NCBI GenBank assembly: GCA_018398815.1
Contig: CM031618.1
Coordinates: forward strand, 53,241,996 to 53,305,995
Direction: 5' to 3'
Length of the DNA: 64,000 nt
DNA from: Conus ventricosus
Lineage: Eukaryota; Mollusca; Gastropoda; Neogastropoda; Conidae
Under the pieces are notes generated by a model. The model worked only from the letters and a program-made list of their open reading frames with translations. It did no database searches and was not told the DNA's origin. A program made the translations under genes and the position numbers. Positions 22,978 to 33,425 of the stretch are shown here, in pieces; the first letter of the stretch is position 1; each line of letters opens with the position of its first letter.

Positions 22978-25188
22978 CTGTTATAACACATGTGGAAAGA
23001 CACGTAAAGTTCATATGACAGAGAGAGAGACAGTGAGTAAGAGAGAGAGAGCATAGGTGAGAATGTGTGTGTGTGTATGTGTGTGTGTGTGCGTGTGTGT
23101 GTGCATGTGTGCCTTTGTTATGTGTATGCATGTGCATGTGTGCCTGTGTGCATGTGTACAGGGAAACACTTCTTTCAGAAAAATAACTCTTAACCTTTAT
23201 GTCTCTTTCTGAGCTAAGATCCACGTCAGTCAGACAGATGGAGATCGAGACGGACAGAGAGTGACAGAAAAGCAAAAAGAAGGGAAGGAGGGTTGGGGGG
23301 TGGGGAGGGGAGAATCTAAACAAAGGGAAACAAATGTGTCATGTGAGCCTAAAAAAAATTCTTTCCCCACAAAACTACTCTTTCTGCTTTTTTCTGCATT
23401 ATAACAATCCATGGATTGACACAACAGTGAAAAGAAGTGTGAATATTACGATTTTACTGCACAAAGCTGTGCACACCAACAAGCATAAAAACTGTTGGTT
23501 ATGATGCTAAAAAACTCAAATGATAAGCAAGTATGCCAAATACTGTAAAAAGTTTAGCTGAAAGTGAATGTTGCCTAACCTTGAGTTTTGAACAAGCCAG
23601 GTTTTGCCACTGCCATTCAGTCACAAACACACAAAAAAAGACTACATAGAAGCACCGATGATGCCATTCTTACACTCCTTCACAATACTTTCTTTCATTT
23701 GAATAACTCCAAATCTTTTGTTCGTGTTCTCTTCATTGACTTCTCCTCCGCTTTTAACACAATACAACCTCATCTCTTGGCCTTGAAACTGTTAACTTTA
23801 CAGGTAGACCCGAAACTCATTCTCTGGATCATGAGCTTCTTACTTAATTGAACACAGTCAGTTCGTTTCCAATCTGCAATCTCATCTGAACAAACTACTT
23901 GTACTGGTGCTCCTCAGGGTACAGTGCTGTCCCCTGTACTTTTTACTTTATACACCAACGATTGCAGAGGTACAGAGAAAACTCCGGTCATCAAGTACTC
24001 TGACGATTCTGCTCTTGAAGATTTGTCAAATTGTGATACGGATTATTTTAAAGAGGTAGAAAAGTTCTGTTCTTGGTGCAAGGATAATTATCTGGACCTC
24101 AATGTTACAAAAACAAAAGAACTGCTTATCGATTTCCGTAAAGATCCACCACCAGTTCCCAAACTTACTATTGATGGAGAAACTGTTGAAAGAGTTGATG
24201 AATACCGATATTTAGGTACAGTTGAAGATAAAAAGCTTACTTTTGACAAAATGTTGAATCTGTACACAAGAAATGTCAATCTAGAATATTCTGCTTGCAA
24301 AAACTGAGAAATATTGGTGTTGCTCCTGAGATTCTACAAACCTATTATCGATGCTGTGTTGAATCTGTTCTTACCATTTCTTTTATGTGCTGGTATGGGA
24401 GTTTGAGTTTGCGATGTAAGAATGTGCTGAATGATGTTGTGAGTGTGTGTAGTAAAGTTGTGGGTGCAAGACAAACCAGTTTGAAAGCGTTGTACGACAG
24501 GAGAGTGCTGAACAAAGCCAGACAGATAGCCAGTGATGATAGCCATGTCCTGGCTAAGCATTATGAACTGTTACCATCAGGACGCCGGTACAGAACCTTG
24601 AGAGTGAAAACAAGAGCTCAAAAAACTTTTATTCCCCAGTCAATCCATCTTTTAAATCAGTAACCTTTATCAAGCAAAACTTGTTTTTTAACCTATGAAT
24701 TCTGAATTTGTATTAGGTGAGAGTGCGCATGTGCATGTTTGTGTGCGCATGCGTGTGCACATGTGAGTGTATGTTTGTGTATGCATGTGTGCGCGCGCGA
24801 GGGCGTGCACGTGTGTGTGTGGTGAGCAGGGATGGATGGATACCTGTCTGTGAGTAAGATAAGATAATGTTGCTTATAGCCCAGCCGACCGCAAAGGGCC
24901 ACATCAGGGCTGTCTGTCTGTGAGTGTGGGGATGTTTGTGCAAACTTGTGTATGTGCATGGGTGTATTTGTGGGGCTGTAAATGTGTCATATAATATCAT
25001 TTATACACAAATTTGTTTGATTTAATCGTTAAATTTACATTTATAAGCATTTTTATTGTGATTTTTTTTTCTCTCTTGATAATATATGTAAATTATGTGA
25101 TTATGTATGAATGTGCAATATAAATGATATTATGTATAATATAATGTGCAATGAGTTTATGAAATGATTGTGTTCTGTGATGTTGATA

Positions 25189-25264
<76 letters not shown>

Positions 25265-27771
25265 GTCGGTTTCTAGTGCTGTGTTTTTTGTGTGAAATGC
25301 ACCTGGACCAAATTTCTCATGATGAGATAATAAAGTGTTTCTTATCTTATCTTATCTTATCTACAAACTGCAGACTACATGACAGGGCTGAACTCTGCAT
25401 CTTTCTTTACAATACCCAGGCATCCACCAGGCCAAAGAGATACAGACACCTGCAGTTTGGGTCACAGAACTTGAGCAACACTCACAAAAGCGTAACAAAT
25501 CAGTGGAGGAAACTTAACTGTGTGGTTCTGGTCTGGCCATTTAAGCCAAAACACACTCAGCTCAAGGTAGGAGTCGATCGCTGCCCAAATAATTCCACAA
25601 ATTATGCATCTGATCTTCCAGCCTGCAAATCCATGAACCCAACCCCTGCACCATGGTGATTTATGCAGAGCAATTTCAGCAGCTTCAGAGAGAGCAATCT
25701 TCAGATGAACAAATTTCCAGAACCAACGACAATGTTACAAATTTTCTTTACATGCTGTCTGCTTCGGCACATTTCATCAAACAACGCAAGAAAAAATTTA
25801 GTTTGGGGGAGTTGTTCCAGGTTTTCCTTTGGTACCTATTAGAAACTGCACGTACCTCATTATACAGTTGAAACAAGATATGCTGTGTGTGCTGCAACCA
25901 TGTGCACATTGGATGATCATTACTTTGAGCTGGATTCTTACAGACACTGAGCAGGTGAGATGGCTACCACTAATGCACGCCAGAACTAATATTACCATGC
26001 AAAGGGAACATTGCAATATACAATACACTCCCAGTCTGAATTTGAAAGAAAAAAAATGTTCAACCTGTAGTCCAGAAATTATAGTCATTTTCTTTATCAT
26101 GTAAATCCACCTATTGTCATCGTTTGTCGCAGTTTGTTTGTTTTTAGATTAAAAAGATTCACGAAAAAGAAACAAAGGAAAACTAAAAGTCTGTTGAAAC
26201 GCTGAAAATTGACACACCTGAATAAATGCTCCATGCAGTCTAGTAAATTTTTTAAAAAAAGAAAGAAAAAAAAAACAAAGAAGAGAGAGAAAAGAATACG
26301 AGAGAATACAACCATATCACCTTAGCTCCATGTGAGGAAAAGCAATATTCCTGAAAGTGGGTCTGTTGAGCATGCTTGAATTGCTTCCCCTCTCCCAGTA
26401 ACAAATCAATATTGAAAGTGTTTTCAAAATAGTGCAGTCAGACCTGAGCACTGAGTGGTGATCATCCATTTTTCAGTCCAACCACATCTGGACCACTTAA
26501 TCATAAAAAAGAAAAAAAAGATACACCCAAAGATGCATGTTAAATATCTATTTTCTCACAGATTCTTGTTTTTTTTACTTATCACTACAATCTACAAATT
26601 TCTCAGAGAAGTGGAAGCTCTGATCACAGATCAGGTAACGAAATTTCACTCAGAAACACAGTTAACAGCATTTCTCACCGTCCAGTGCTTCTGTCAATGG
26701 TTCAACGAACTGTTCAAACTCCATCTCTTCCATTGCGGACAGGACATCTTGGGCACTGATGGTCTTTCGTTTGGCCTTCAACGCGTAGTTGTTGGAGCTG
26801 AGCACAGACAACATTCTGTTGTAAACGCCACTACATGACTCCAAAACTGATGACAAAACAGGTGTTTACAACTTGAAGGAAAAACTGGTACAAATCCATT
26901 TGCTTATGTAAAAATCACGCACGGTCAAATTTCCTTGATTATATTCAAAATGGAAAATACATCCTCACAGGTTAAACATCTGATCTACTGTACACTTCTA
27001 CCAGTCATGAAGTGCATGGAATGCAGACTACAGCTCTTACCATGAAGTGGCGTACAACACAAACACACTGGCTGCTTTGGATATGGCGAGGCGAGCTTCC
27101 TTTGACACGTTCACCCCATCAGGTATCTGCACAGAAAATAACATTCACTCATGAAATCATTTGTTAATTAGAAAAAAATGAGTTACCTTTTTCGGTCCTA
27201 TGCTGTCATGGACAAAACTTTACAAACTGAAAATACGAGAAATCAAGTAAAGACATAAGAGACACCTTAACTGCAGAGGTATACTATGAAGAGTTTTAAG
27301 GGGGAGGCTGTCATCACACTAGTAATTCTTAAAACCATTTCGGCAAGTCTGGCAAAGGCAAATGAGTCAACAGACAGTAGCCTAGTAATCTGGGCTTAAA
27401 TTGGGCAGGTATAACAAAAAGGCAAATTTCTAAAAACTTGGCATGCGGGATGCGAATAGGGGTGGACAGGTGGTCAGAGGGGTGGAGGTGGCTTTCATTT
27501 TGTGAGATGACAACTATTTCTGAATAACACACAGAAATCAAAATGTGCTCAAAAGAAATCCCTCCAGTTTAAAAAAAAGAAAAAGAAAACAGAAGTAAAC
27601 GAAAAGTTCCTATCTCTGTTGATCAGTTTGCTCTAAACCACGTCATACAATCATCAAGCGAAGTCTACACTGGACTTCTCATGATCATGGGTTTTCCAGA
27701 CTTACAGCATCCTTAATAATTCTGCCCACAACAGCATTGGGCAGATTCAGGTCCTCTGGTCTCTCTGCCAT
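22745..27771 (-). CDS. POLE3: DNA polymerase epsilon subunit 3 (CHRAC17 / POLE3), complete, 4 coding exons
   Basis: Histone-fold protein that pairs with POLE4 in DNA polymerase epsilon and with CHRAC15 in the CHRAC remodeller, in the nucleus. Joining 27771-27706, 27126-27041, 26797-26679 and 22977-22745 gives 504 bases and 167 residues (human 147). It opens [15 protein letters not shown] as in vertebrate POLE3, then has [20 protein letters not shown] (histone-fold alpha 2), a KAKRKTIS loop, and [19 protein letters not shown] (alpha 3), ending in a Lys-rich stretch and a long Asp/Glu-rich tail. All introns use GT-AG with consistent phases (0, 2, 1). The tail is longer than in vertebrates. Intron 3 is 3.7 kb and holds nested retroelements. 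The reading frame is clean, unlike the Polinton region. Confidence 0.95.
23062..23160 (-). repeat. interrupted (AC)n / CACATG microsatellite in POLE3 intron 3
   Basis: GTGTGTGT with ATGTGTGCCT interruptions. Preceded by a GA-rich run at 23018-23053. Confidence 0.85.
24856..24913 (-). mobile_element. 58-base micro-insertion of a LINE 3-prime tail, with 12-base target duplication
   Basis: The reverse complement matches the LINE tail at 54366-54420 (block CCCTGATGTGGCCCTTTGCG, then TCGGCTGGGC and a TTATC-type end). It is flanked by CTGTCTGTGAGT at 24844-24855 and 24914-24925, a clear target-site duplication. It is nested in the 3-prime UTR of the 23600 LINE. Confidence 0.8.
25192..25262 (+). 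repeat. (TG)n microsatellite, about 35 units
   Basis: Uninterrupted GT run within the 3-prime UTR of the intronic LINE. Confidence 0.95.
25366..26678. other. POLE3 intron 3, remainder
   Basis: No coding feature recognised. A-rich and T-rich stretches at 26120-26290 and 26495-26580. Nothing else stands out. Confidence 0.5.
26679..26797 (-). CDS. POLE3: POLE3 coding exon 3
   Basis: Acceptor TGTGCTCAG. Completes the Cys codon and encodes [14 protein letters not shown] to EPLTEALD, the most conserved block of the family. Donor GTGAGA, phase 1. Confidence 0.95.
27041..27126 (-). CDS. POLE3: POLE3 coding exon 2
   Basis: Acceptor TGTGCAG at 27127-27133. Encodes [16 protein letters not shown] through LYATS, histone-fold core. 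Ends with the first two bases of a Cys codon before donor GTAAGA. Confidence 0.95.
27706..27771 (-). CDS. POLE3: POLE3 coding exon 1
   Basis: Start ATG at 27771-27769 in the context CATCATC-ATG-GCA. Encodes the first 22 residues ending KDA, then donor GTAAGT. The intron that follows is phase 0. Confidence 0.95.
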
Positions 27772-27848
27772 GATGATGGAGTGACTGTCACAGTTGTTTA
27801 CGCCAATGGAATCTGTGGAACACTAGGCTCTGCCTGCTGTCTACTGAT
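27772..27848 (-). other. POLE3: POLE3 5-prime UTR exon portion
   Basis: A GTTCTGTTGCAG acceptor on the minus strand ends at 27849, 77 bases before the start codon, so the first transcribed exon must lie upstream. A candidate donor (ATG-GTAGGTATG, minus strand) lies near 28014-28026. The promoter was not located. Confidence 0.5.
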
Positions 27849-28884
27849 CTGCAACAGAACAAAAATCAATGTTAAAAAATGCCACAAAATGCAAAACTGT
27901 TTCTTTTCAACTGGTAAAAGTCTACTTAAGAAATACATGAACACAAAATGATGATTCAAGAACTATCTTTAATAGAACCCAAAACAGCTTGTTTGAATGC
28001 GTGCCTCTTAGAACATACCTACCATGTTTATCAGGCATGTCTGCAACTGATCTTTTTCTTCTGATACTGACCTTGCTTTTAAAGTTTCCCCTTGTTTGAT
28101 ATACAGTCTGGTTAGGTATTTATCTTAATATGATACTGGCAGTCTTTCTGAGATTGTATGCACATATCCACACCTGCTAACACACACATGCATGTATGCA
28201 CATGCTTTCTCTCTCTCTCCCTCTCTCTTTTTCTTGTCTAATACCATATAATTTTGTGAAAAGACATAAAATGAAAGTACTACTACTACTGCTAGCTTAG
28301 ACATACAATGATACAAAGATTTCTGAGCTAGCCTTGGGGACTGTTAGTGCAGCCAGCTTAGTTCAGGTGGACACATGAAAATGACAGCGCACTAACCCAT
28401 CCACCCCCACACATGCAAACACACCCTTTCCACCTCTCCCTAACAACCTTCCCCCTCAATCCCACCCAGCCCATTCTCAACCCTCCTGTAAAAAAAACAA
28501 AAACAACAAAAACCCAATAAACTTCAATCTTCATCTTCAATTTGGAAGGTCAGCCGTCATTAATGACTATTTATTGACCTGTGTGCGCAGAGCCCATCAC
28601 TTTATTTGTTGTCCACTGGATGCAATACATCCCAAAATATATCATCTGCATGTTGATGGTGGTCATCAACGGAAGAAGGGAGTTTCTCATTTCATGGTTA
28701 CGACTTCTCATACCACCTGGTTAAGATCTCTTCAGAATAAGAATCAGACTAGAGACTCCGCATCAATTTCACAAATGAAGACGTTAATCTCATACCGTGA
28801 GGGCCTCTCGGACGGATCATAAATCATTCACTTTCATATTGATCAGTTTATTGTGCCCTTTCTTCAGTCCAGAACAAAGAAAAG
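27849..28884. other. upstream of POLE3, no gene seen
   Basis: Presumably holds the POLE3 promoter and first exon. The GT-rich (minus-strand) and CT-rich stretches at 28200-28240 and 28390-28480 are simple sequence. No conserved promoter element could be fixed. Confidence 0.4.
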
Positions 28885-29143
28885 TTCAGTAGTAGTAGTA
28901 GTAGTAGTAATAGGGACCGGCTTTTTTTAGCCTTAGGCCTTACGGCCTATTTGCGTCCCCTCATTATATTTCAATTTAAGTTCGGTCTGGTTGCATGCCT
29001 ATCATCTTATAAATAACATTATATTCAGTCCACACTAAAGAAAACATCTTTCAATTTAGGGTCTTCATCTTGGAGTTTTTTAAAGCTGTTGATGTCAGGT
29101 GCATATTTGGTGTTAGTAGGCAGTGCATTCCAATAATTAGCAA
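28885..29143 (-). mobile_element. 3-prime end of a CR1-like LINE, minus strand
   Basis: The minus-strand frame reads FRIANYWNALPTN...DINSFKKLQDE...FSVD then stop, the typical last 45 residues of CR1/Jockey-group reverse transcriptases (YWNxLP...FKxxLD). A 3-prime UTR of about 110 bases follows, with an inverted GGCCGTAAGGCC block, ending in (ACT)n at 28891-28910. The element is severely 5-prime truncated where it meets the next LINE, head to head, near 29143. Confidence 0.75.
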
Positions 29144-29401
29144 TTCTGAATGAATTGCAGGCCTGGGTGATCATGATATAGTTCTCTTAGAGAGCAACTT
29201 TCAACCCTTTCGAAGAAAACCCCTAAACGTACCATCAGACTCTGGAACCAAGCAGATTTACCAAAATTGCGCAGGGATACTCGTGATTTCAGCCGTCTTT
29301 TTTTGAGGTCCCATAGTGTTAAAGATAATGTCAGTGACCTTTGGAAGTGTATAAAATCTAACTTGGAATTTATTATGGATGACAACATACCTACTAAAAT
29401 A

Positions 29402-29413
29402 ACTTCAAGCAAG
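29402..29413 (+). repeat. target-site duplication, left copy (ACTTCAAGCAAG)
   Basis: Identical 12-mer to 33413-33424, immediately bounding the inner LINE. Confidence 0.92.
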
Positions 29414-32400
29414 CCCCGTCAGGTCAGATAAATAGATCTGCTACTGGTAAGCTGAAGCCCAGTACTACCTGTCACAGCTGAGTGCTGAAGCCGGAGGTGT
29501 TGGGCCAACATGGCGCACTCTAACAAACCACAACACCACGCACTTCGCCCTATGATGACACGCGGAAACCGATTTAACCGAGATGGTGCTCGCCCTGTGA
29601 GGTCCCCCCAGGCAGGTGCAGTGCCGGGCTCTTGGCCTCAAAGGAGCCCACCTTCAGCTACTGGAGGTCCCTTCGTCTTGCTCTGTGGAGCCAGGGGACA
29701 AGCAAGGAGAGCGACTGGCCAACAACCCAGAAAGAACAGGGAGACCCCCGACATCAACATCATGCAGTGGAATGCAGAAGGGGTCAGCAACAAGAAAGAA
29801 GAACTAGAACACTTCCTTCATGAAAACAGCATCAACATCTGCTGTATACAGGAAACACACCTGCAAGAGGGGAAGCCGTTTAAGATCAGAGGCTACCAGT
29901 GTTTCCGAACGGACGAAAAGGGAGAACAAAGGGAGGAGTAATGACACTGGTGAGAAATAACATCAACGCCTCCGAAGTAAAGAAATTCACTGGTGAAGCT
30001 GAATACATAGAAGTCAAGGTGGTCACCCAAGACAGCACAATCAACATCGTCAATTATTACTGCCCTGATGACAAGATGCTGTCCCCTCTGCCTGGTTGAT
30101 ATGAGGTCCAGGTCCCAGACAGCGGCTTCCTCATCACTGGAGACTTCAACAGCCGGTCCCAGAGTTGGGGATATAACAACATTGACAACAGAGGAGAAGA
30201 AGTTGAAGCTTGGCAAGATGAACACCACCTCATTCTTGTCAATGATCCCACTGATACACATACCTTCTACTCCCGCCGCTGGCACACCACCACGACTCCA
30301 GACCTGGCTTTCTGCACCGACGACATCCACAGAAAGATCAGAAGAAAGGTTGAAGAACAACTTGGAGGCAGTGACCATCGCCCAGTTGTCCTTACTATGA
30401 GCGCTAAAGCACAAGGACAGCCACAACATCCGCGATGGAACTACAAGAAGGCACAGTGGGGCTTGTTCAGCACACGCACCAACGAGCTGACAAGAAGCAT
30501 AGTAGTTGAAGGGAGGAACATCAACAATGTAGTCAAAGAATTCAACACCAGCGTTTCCCAGGCAGCCAAGGAGTGCATACCAAGAGGAGCAAGAAAAGAC
30601 TACACCCCCTACTGGACGAGTGAGCTACAGAAGACACATGACGCTCTCACAGAAGCAAGGATAGAGGCTGAAACCGATCCCAGCCAGGAGAATAACATCA
30701 AACTCCAAGAAAGAAAAGCAAAATTCTTGCGGACTAAGTTAGAGAGCAAAGAAGAAGTTGGAGAGAGAAAACGCAAGCCTAAACATGGAGAAAGACACAA
30801 CAAAGCTTTGGAAATTGACAAAGGCCCTGAATGAAGAAAGCACCAGTGGCCAGAAGATCACCCTAGATGATGAAGGAAACACACTTACAGGAAGGGCCGC
30901 AGCCAACAACTTTGCAAGAGCTTACGCTGCAGAGAGTAACATCAACATTAGCCAGCACCAGCAGAAAGAGATACGACAAGAAGAGAGGGAAAGAAGAGCA
31001 GGAAAGAAAGAGGTACCAGATGCCAATGCATACTAACATCAGCTTGGCGGAAATGAAGAAGGCCATTAAGAAGTTGAAGAAAAAGAAGTCTCCGGGACCT
31101 GACACCATAACGAATGAAATGCTTCAACACTTAGGAAACATCGCGCTTCAGAAATTGCTGGACATATTCAATCTCAGCTGGAAGCAAGGCCAGGTTCCAC
31201 AGTGCTGGCGAGAAGCCATAATGATACCCATCCTCAAACGTGGCAAGAACAAAAGTAAAGCCCAAAGCTACCGTCCCATCAGTCTAACAAGCTGTGTCTG
31301 TAAGACCCTGGAACACATTATCAACCAGCGCCTTCAACTTACCTGGAGACAGAGAGCATCATTGTCCCTGAGCAAGCTGGCTTCAGACAGTATAAAAGTA
31401 CCGAAGACCAAACCACACACCTCTCACAGGTCATAGAGGATGCTTTCCAGGCCCAGAAGGCAGCCCTGGCGGTCTTTATTGACCTACAGAAAGCGTTTGA
31501 CAAGGTCTGGAAAGACGGTCTCCTGGTGAAGCTTCTGCGTTGCGGCATCAGTGGCAATATGTATCAGTGGACCAAGTCGTACCTACACAACCGAAGAGCC
31601 AGAGTGTCGGTAGACGGCCGCTGTGGCCAAAAGGTGTTGCTGAGACAGGGAGTTCCCCAGGGAGGCGTCCTCTCCCCCTCTTTGTTCATACTCTTTATCA
31701 ACGACATTGTAGCAGAACTACCAAGAGGTGTCCACGCGGCGCTATATGCAGACGACCTGGTGCTCTGGTGCTGTGAAGAGTATGCAACAACAGCAACTTA
31801 TAGGATGCGGATCGCCCTGGAGAATGTTGCAGCATGGGCTGAAAGCTGGTGCGTAACTATCAACAGGGAGAAGTCAACTGCCACTCTTTTCACGCTATCC
31901 CCAAAAGCCAAGCCTGGAAAACTCACCCTAGGAAACGCCACACTAAGGTATGAAGACCAGCAAACATACCTTGGTGTTACCTTTGACAAGAGAATGACCT
32001 GGAAACCTCATATCAACCAGGCAGAGGGGAAAGCCAGAAGGAAGCTGAACATAATGAGGAAACTGGCTGGAACCACATGGGGCGCAACTGACAAGATCCT
32101 GAAGACAGTGTACCAGGGTTCAGTAAGACCACACCTTGAGTACGGGTCCACGTCTTGGATGACAGCTGCCAAGACACACCTGCAGACCCTGGACAAAGTC
32201 CAAAACCAGGCACTGCGTATCATTACTGGTGCCATGAAGACCACGCCAATTCAGAAGATGGAAGAAACATCAAGCATTCCACCGCTCTCCAGCAGGAGAC
32301 AGCAAAAGGCAATGACCCAGGCCAACAAGTTCAGGTGCTCACAGAACCACCCAATGAAAGACCGACTCCAAGCACCATCCTCACGCAGGCTAAAAAGATC

Positions 32401-33412
32401 AAGCTTTGCTGTGGAGTCTAGGGCCCTGACCCAAAAATACCAAGATATCCTCCCAAAACAGGTCATACCCCTCTCCTTCTCCCTTGACGCACCACCCTGG
32501 GAAGACAGAGAAAACAACATCACTGTCATCACAACCATTCCCCATATCAACAGTAAGGGTGACCATGATGACCAAGTGCTGAAGACCCTAACACTGGCAA
32601 TGTTGGAAGAAAGATACCCCGCAGATTCCTGGATCAGGGTATACACAGACGGCTCTGCCACCAATGCCGTTAAAAATGGAGGAGCCGGGGTCTACATCCA
32701 ATACCCCAGTGGAGAACGGACAGAAGAGGCGCTACAGACAGGCCTTCATTGTACCAACTACAAGGCGGAAGTTGACGCTCTCACACAGGCAGCACACACC
32801 ATCGCCACAAGAGCAGACCACAACATCCAGGTTGTCTTTCTAATAGACGCTCTGTCTGTCCTTCAAGCCTACAACAGTGACAGGCTACCCTCATTGAAGA
32901 AGGCACTGAACAACATCAAGAGTCTTCGAACAGTGCTTCAGTGGATCCCCTCACACTGCGGCATTGAGGAAACGAAAAAGCAGATGAGATGGCCAAACAG
33001 GGCGCCGCAAAAGAGCAGGAAGATAACGCGGTAACCCTTGCAGAGCTGAATGCCATTACCAAAGCTCTGTTTCGAACTCCGGCACAGAATGACAGCCTCC
33101 ACCTGCTTGCAAGACCAGAGCAGGTCACCATCTTCAGGCTGCGAACAGGGCACAACAGACTAAATAAACACCTCCATTCGAAACTCAAGGTTGTGCCATC
33201 CCAATGTGTCCTTGTGGAGAGGCTGAACAGGACACGCCCCACATACTACAGGAATGCGGGAACTTCCGACGGCTGAGAGAAGAGCTGTGGCCAGAGCCTA
33301 CCACCGTCAAGGACAAGCTGTACGGCACGGTGGCGTCCCTAGAGAAGACCACGGCATTTCTGGAACGAACCGGTCTCCGCGTGTGAATGGCAACGAGAAG
33401 AAGAAGAAGAAG
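29414..33412 (+). mobile_element. near-full-length I/Nimb-like LINE with endonuclease, RT and RNase H
   Basis: 4.0 kb insertion inside the outer LINE, bounded by 12-base target duplications and ending 26 bases after its stop codon in a short (GAA)n tail. The presence of an RNase H domain after the RT, and a short 3-prime UTR, place it in the I-group (I, Nimb or a relative), common in molluscs. The coding region has only a few frameshifts (near 29940, 30095, 30750, 31020 and 31340-31520), so the insertion is younger than the outer element. A 5-prime UTR of about 95 bases precedes the first ATG at 29510. Confidence 0.88.
29510..33386 (+). pseudogene. LINE polyprotein: AP endonuclease, reverse transcriptase, RNase H
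   Basis: Copies the element by target-primed reverse transcription. A basic N-terminus is followed by an AP-type endonuclease (NIMQWNAEGVSNKKEELE, then CCIQETHLQEG, then ITGDFNSRS, then GGSDHRPVV), an RT with KKKSPGPDTITNEMLQ, SYRPISLTSCVCK, FIDLQKAFDKV (motif A), QGVPQGGVLSPSLF, and LYADDLVLW with the catalytic YADD at 31745-31756. Next comes an RNase H with YTDGSAT (from 32641), an E in YKAEVDAL, D in FLIDALS and WIPSHCGI near 32943. The C-terminus has CPCGEAEQDTPHILQEC, a CCHC-like finger. Catalytic residues look intact, but five or so frame breaks prevent one continuous protein. Stop at 33384-33386. The longest intact piece is 31526-33034. Confidence 0.88.
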
Positions 33413-33424
33413 ACTTCAAGCAAG
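33413..33424 (+). repeat. target-site duplication, right copy (ACTTCAAGCAAG)
   Basis: Follows directly on the (GAA)n tail of the inner LINE. Confidence 0.92.
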
Positions 33425-33425
33425 A

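Larger units (their letters stand above)
23600..25365 (+). mobile_element. 5-prime truncated CR1/L2/Rex1-group LINE inside POLE3 intron 3
   Basis: A non-LTR reverse transcriptase remnant, antisense to POLE3. In order: [27 protein letters not shown] (RT motif A), [20 protein letters not shown] (motif B region), KYSDDSALE (motif C, FADD-type box degraded to SDD), [34 protein letters not shown] near the C-terminus and QSIHLLNQ before the stop at 24661. There is one in-frame stop near 23850 and a frameshift near 24250. A 700-base 3-prime UTR with (TG)n runs ends in tandem TTATC at 25340-25361, a tail typical of this LINE group. Endonuclease and ORF1 are missing. Confidence 0.85.

Noticed and set aside
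22978..23323. Upstream extension of the last POLE3 frame
   Set aside because: Lies beyond a clear acceptor (TTATAACAG) and covers GA/GT simple repeats. It is intron.
25370..25660. Possible second SINE next to the intronic LINE
   Set aside because: Some tRNA-like GGTTGGGTTCATGG sequence on the minus strand, but no acceptable A box at the right distance.
26798..26856. Met start upstream in POLE3 exon 3
   Set aside because: Precedes the acceptor at 26798-26799. The true start is in the exon at 27706-27771, which carries the conserved [12 protein letters not shown].
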